From assembly GCF_028476545.1 (NCBI RefSeq), contig NW_026731570.1, positions 92,501-156,500 on the forward strand: DNA of 64,000 nt, in the 5' to 3' direction. The stretch comes from Physella acuta (taxonomy: Eukaryota; Mollusca; Gastropoda; Physidae). The notes beneath the pieces were generated by a model. The model did not search any database and had not been told where the DNA came from. It saw only the letters and a list, made by a program, of their open reading frames with translations. Made by a program: the position numbers and the translations under genes. This document shows positions 60,451-64,000 of the stretch, piece after piece; within the stretch, counting starts at the first letter, position 1; each line of letters opens with the position of its first letter.

Positions 60451-60454
60451 TATG

Positions 60455-60514
60455 AGCAGATGAAGTAGAGTTTACTATTGTGACTTCGAGATGTGAAGGG
60501 ATATTGTGGACAGC
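60455..60514 (+). mobile_element. SINE family 2 fragment
   Basis: GATGAAGTAGAGTTTAC and GATATTGTGGACAGCACC. It stops exactly at the ACAAAAGAGCGC array. Confidence 0.5.
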
Positions 60515-60524
60515 ACCCCTACAA

Positions 60525-60622
60525 AAGAGCGCACGACAAAAGAGCGCCGACATAAGAGCGCAGACAAAAGAGCGCCGACATAAGAGCGCAGACAAAAGAG
60601 CGCCGACATAAGAGCGCAGTCA
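60525..60622. repeat. ACAAAAGAGCGC tandem array (28-bp unit)
   Basis: Units GACAAAAGAGCGCCGACATA AGAGCGCA in about three copies, 125 bp upstream of a MULE-like ORF. Could be the left terminal region of a Mutator-like element; no inverted partner is visible to the right. Confidence 0.6.
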
Positions 60623-60746
60623 ATTGAAAAAACACATGTTGTACGCTAACCTAATATGACATGATTAACACTTGTTTTAATTAAACAATTGGCGGTACGA
60701 TAAAACGACATGTGCTTATTTATATATTATGGTTAATATGTTATGA

Positions 60747-61196
60747 ATGTTGTTTGAAAATATTTCTAACCCAAATAACATGGAGAAGATCGAATCACAG
60801 AAAGGGAAGGTAATTATATTGGTCGAAGGCTACAGATATCGACAGGACAGAGCAAATGCTGATGGAAGTACGACATGGAAATGCTGCAAGAAATATGGCA
60901 GCCGAGGACGGATGAAAATGATGAACGATGTTGTTCTGTCATCATCGGAACACAATCACGCTGCTGATCCGGCTAAAAACGAAGCAGTGAAATTTGTTTC
61001 GGCTATACGAAAACGGGCAGTGGAAGGGGTGGAAAAACCAAGGCAGATTATACAACAAGCCAGAGAAGGAAATTCGATGGAAGTAGCACCTCATTTGCCG
61101 GCATACGTCGCTTCACCACGTGCTATAGAAAGACAGAAAACGCCAGCAGCTGCCATATTCAAATCCGCAGAACGTTTCAGATATAACAATTCCTGA
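60747..61196 (+). CDS. FLYWCH/MULE-type transposon protein, N-terminal part
   Basis: Residues ~15-72 form a FLYWCH-like zinc finger: KGKVIILVEGYRYRQ, GSTTWKCCKKYGSRGR, SEHNHAADP (W.C and H.H ligands). Residues ~75-135 match the linker of MULE proteins (AIRKRAVEGVEKPRQIIQQA). At about 61155 homology passes to another frame (NPQNVSDITIPEPLQTTRGH, FVLWDSGPSDV), so the gene carries a single frameshift there and is then truncated at about 61240, before the MULE catalytic domain. A start at 60780 (MEKIES) is as likely as 60747. Transposon-derived; a spliced host gene is less likely. Confidence 0.72.
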   Translation: MLFENISNPNNMEKIESQKGKVIILVEGYRYRQDRANADGSTTWKCCKKYGSRGRMKMMNDVVLSSSEHNHAADPAKNEAVKFVSAIRKRAVEGVEKPRQIIQQAREGNSMEVAPHLPAYVASPRAIERQKTPAAAIFKSAERFRYNNS

Positions 61197-61239
61197 ACCT
61201 CTTCAAACGACAAGAGGGCACAATTTCGTCTTGTGGGAT

Positions 61240-62435
61240 TCCGGACCGTCTGACGTTTACAGAACATTGTCTACCCTTGGCGTTGAAATATCGCTTTCTG
61301 TTTATATTGCTATTTCAGTTACAGCGCCCGTTTCCATCCCCCTCTACATGTTCACATTCTATTGAAACTGTTGCTCTCCACGAGTCTACTTTGTGCTTTA
61401 CGACATAGCCATCCCCCTCAAATATTTTAAGTGCTTCCCCCACTACCCGGAAGATAAAAGTCTGGACAAAACTGACTTAAAAACGTTATTGTAGTGTTGG
61501 GCTCTGTGCAGCCCCCCCCCCCCCCCCCCCCCCAATGTGAGTTCCAAAACGGAACTTACCTGTTTTAAGCTTGACTGTCTTTAGTTATAATTTTAATATG
61601 TCTATATTGTTTGATTATGTAACGATTTTTTTTTTGTTTTTGAAAAATAAAAGGTTATAAATTTTATTGATTCCAGCCTAAAATTGTTAAATATGAATCC
61701 TTTAGGAGAGAGTGAAAAAATATGAAAATACAATTAATTAGATGTTTAATTTACGACTAAGACTGTATGTCTACTAACATTAAGTATTGTGATCTACAAC
61801 GGCTATTGATGTATTTGTTTTTCAACTTGATAATTATAAAAAAACCTACCCAACTGTTTTGTAAATTTAAGAAATGAATTATCTCCCATTTGAAAATATA
61901 AATACCAAAATTAATTTTATTCAAGGGAAATAACTTTAACAAGAATAGCTAAATTAACCAAGTGTAACTAAGACATGTTTGAAAAGCACAATAAAACATT
62001 CTAAATTTCATTACGTAACAATTATAACAAATATTTTATGTAAACTTGTAAAAACAATATATTTTACCTATTTAATACTTAACTGTATGTTTTGTTTGAA
62101 AATCCGAAAGTTGTAGTTTTATTATAACATACTTCTATTCAACATTGATGACATACATTTTAGTTTGTAACTCTGACCCTAAAGATAAAATTTTGGATCC
62201 CCTAAGTAAAGGGACGCATTTCAAAATAAACCTGGAGTAATCTCCCCAAAACTTTCTCGAATATTCTTAAATAAAATAACAGGGGATGGGAACTCGGGAT
62301 ATAGACATGATTTTAATCCATTTTGAATACTTAAAGTTTTAAAAATAGAATAAAATCTCGCAGACAAAAGAATTGCACACTAAGTGAACGCCAAATAAAA
62401 AAGTGCATACTAGTGCGCAATATTATTAGTACTTT
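61240..62435. other. Non-coding stretch with MITE fragment
   Basis: AGTGCTTCCCCCACTACCCG to AAGTCTGGACAAAACTGAC (61430-61480) is a right-end fragment of the 178-bp MITE family. The C homopolymer at 61511-61532 and AT-rich remainder carry no gene. Confidence 0.5.
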
Positions 62436-62439
62436 AAAA

Positions 62440-62990
62440 TTTACATTAGTTTTTTGAGAAATCGGAAATAGCGTAAATTACTACTTCCGGTCAACGGAAA
62501 TTACTCAAAATTTAACAGAAGGTAGAGAATTAGATCTATTACTTACATTTGAAATTTCATTTATCTATCTGTAATAGTACTCAAGTTATAGGCTTTTGAA
62601 AAATTCAAAGTAGAAAAAGTACCAATTCCGGTTATCGGAAATCGCTCAAAAGTTGATACGGGTCTACGATTTTGATAAAATACTTATATATGAAATTTCA
62701 TCAGCCTAGCTGTAACGGTACTCAAGTTATCGTGTTTACACACGGATACACACACACAGACACACACACAGAATTGCAAAGCCCAGTTTTTCAGACTGGA
62801 TTACGCATAAAACCTCTTAATTTTGATAAATCTAGATTGATAATTTTTGCCCGACTAAAATAAGTCCTCTATACTTCGGATGTGATGAAGGACTGAGGTG
62901 TAATACGGTGAAAACTTAAAATTTCAAGTGATTTTTGTGCACGATTACAATACTTTCTCTATACTTCGTATATACGAGAAAGTAAAAATA
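62440..62990. repeat. Unclassified dispersed element with end hairpin
   Basis: Two diverged copies of TACTTCCGGTCAACGGAAAT..CTCAAA (62483 and 62628), a CA-rich stretch, and a terminal hairpin ACTTTCTCTATACTTCGTATATACGAGAAAGT (62950-62983). No ORF. Confidence 0.5.
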
Positions 62991-62999
62991 ATATACGTG

Positions 63000-63120
63000 T
63001 AGCTCAAAGGTCGGGAACCCTTTGAGACAGAAGAGCCAAAAGTTAACATTTACATAATTTCCTAGCTCTTAAAGAGCTAATAACATTTTTATTTCAATAT
63101 TATGATCTTTGATTAGGATT
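63000..63120. repeat. Dispersed repeat shared with 44065-44155
   Basis: GGGAACCCTTTGAGACAGAA GAGCCAAAAGTTA is the inverse of the segment at 44105-44145; a hAT-like fragment is possible. Confidence 0.5.
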
Positions 63121-63122
63121 AG

Positions 63123-63123
<1 letters not shown>

Positions 63124-63209
<86 letters not shown>

Positions 63210-63210
63210 A
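63124..63210. repeat. (TA)n microsatellite
   Basis: About 80 bp of TA. Confidence 0.95.
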
Positions 63211-63254
63211 AGCAATGTGTGTATGTTTGTGTGTGTTTGTCTTTTATTCATTAC

Positions 63255-63645
63255 TTTACTTTTCATCCGATCGCCATGAAACATTAGGAAGTAGTAGAGA
63301 AAATACTCATAGGGAGGTATCTGTGAAAAAAAAATGCCAAATTCGCACAGGTTGAGCCACGGTAGGGTGCAATTCGATTTATAAAAATCAAAGTCGATTG
63401 CGGATTGACACCTTTCAACCGATAGGCATGAAACTTTGGGGAGTTGATTAGAACACTCCAGGGGAGTTTTCTGCAAAAAAAAAAAATCGTTTTTTTTTAA
63501 ACTTTTGCAATGGCAGTGCCTCGTGAGGGTGTGGTATGTAAAAAAAAAAAAAAAACTCGGATGAGGTTCGACACCGTTCATCCGAGTGCCATGAAACTTT
63601 GGAGAATAGATGATAATACTCCCGAGAAGATTTCTGCGAAAAAAA
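63255..63645. repeat. ~155-bp tandem repeat, three diverged copies
   Basis: Each copy has CATCCGA..GCCATGAAAC, AATACTC..AGGGAG/GAGAAG, TTTCTGC.AAAAAAA, at 63263, 63415 and 63575. Low-complexity frames on the minus strand are artefacts. Confidence 0.75.
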
Positions 63646-63679
63646 CAATGTCTATGGGCAGCGCCTGAAAGGGTTCGAT

Positions 63680-63960
63680 TTTCGGCAATACACGGTTATT
63701 GCGCTCAGAGTTCCAGAGCGGCTATATTAGCACTTGGCATTCGCGATCGACTTTGGATACAATGAGTTGCTATAGTCGCTCACTAAATCGAATCAGGCGT
63801 GTCCTCCGGCGTTTCTGCAGGGTGCGATATGGCGCTCAGGGCTATCCCTCGAGCACTACGCGCCTACGTTAGTTTTAAGGAGCACCCTATAATATTGATA
63901 ATGCGGCACATTTGCTAGGGGCTGTGATAGTGTAATTGGGTTCAAGATAGTGCCACTTTC
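63680..63960. repeat. Unclassified dispersed repeat
   Basis: GGTGCGATATGGCGCTCAGG and GCGCCTACGTTAGTTTTAAG resemble 7395-7660. Probably the continuation of the 63255 repeat-bearing element; it runs off the window. Confidence 0.4.
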
Positions 63961-64000
63961 CATCCCCGACACTTAGACGATGAGTAATTAACGGTGATAT

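Overview
The window looks like a repeat-rich animal genome, most likely a mollusc and probably a gastropod. The reasons are spliced genes with GT-AG introns, very abundant (TA)n microsatellites, tRNA-derived SINEs with (GAA)n tails, hAT, PIF/Harbinger-like, Ginger-like and MULE-like DNA transposons, Helitron-like short elements carrying microsatellites, and a CCCTAA-type telomere-like array. The species assignment is inference from repeat style only.

Two host genes can be supported, both on the + strand. Gene A (about 4.5-7.4 kb) has an exon encoding tumour-necrosis-factor-receptor-type cysteine-rich repeats, a possible 30-nt linker exon, and an exon encoding a Ser/Thr/Gln-rich stalk, one membrane helix and an almost absent cytoplasmic tail; its 5' end is not resolved. 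Gene B (29119-53791) is the main gene: ten coding exons whose splice phases all match, giving a predicted 529-residue secreted protein with a signal peptide and four diverged modules of about 110-130 residues. I do not recognise the family.

The most unusual feature is in gene B. At six of its 18 splice junctions the DNA straddling or abutting the exon-intron boundary has been amplified into a tandem array (29216, 34983, 38789, before 43121, 47274, and a short one at 52750). The arrays therefore carry tens of copies of genuine 5' or 3' splice-site sequence, and two junctions have a neighbouring copy that would change the protein in frame (+11 residues after exon 4, +16 residues before exon 5).

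Layout: 0-4.5 kb, a candidate regulatory island, minisatellites and SINE debris; 4.5-7.4 kb, gene A with SINE and MITE insertions; 9.1-12.1 kb, four head-to-tail Helitron-like elements with long (TA)n tracts; 12.6-20 kb, a dense run of minisatellites including a nested two-level array; 20-29 kb, SINEs, nested hAT and Harbinger-like MITEs and a LINE tail; 29.1-53.8 kb, gene B, with introns holding the splice-junction arrays, a Ginger-like transposon (32123-33679) with a C-terminal-only transposase ORF, telomere-like DNA, hAT elements, a duplicated exon fragment, a U2 snRNA fragment and a perfect 27-bp-arm hairpin; 53.8-64 kb, intergenic, with LINE, MITE and SINE fragments, 25-bp and ~180-bp tandem repeats, and a FLYWCH/MULE-type ORF at 60747. 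No rRNA gene, intact tRNA gene, CRISPR array or prokaryotic operon is present.
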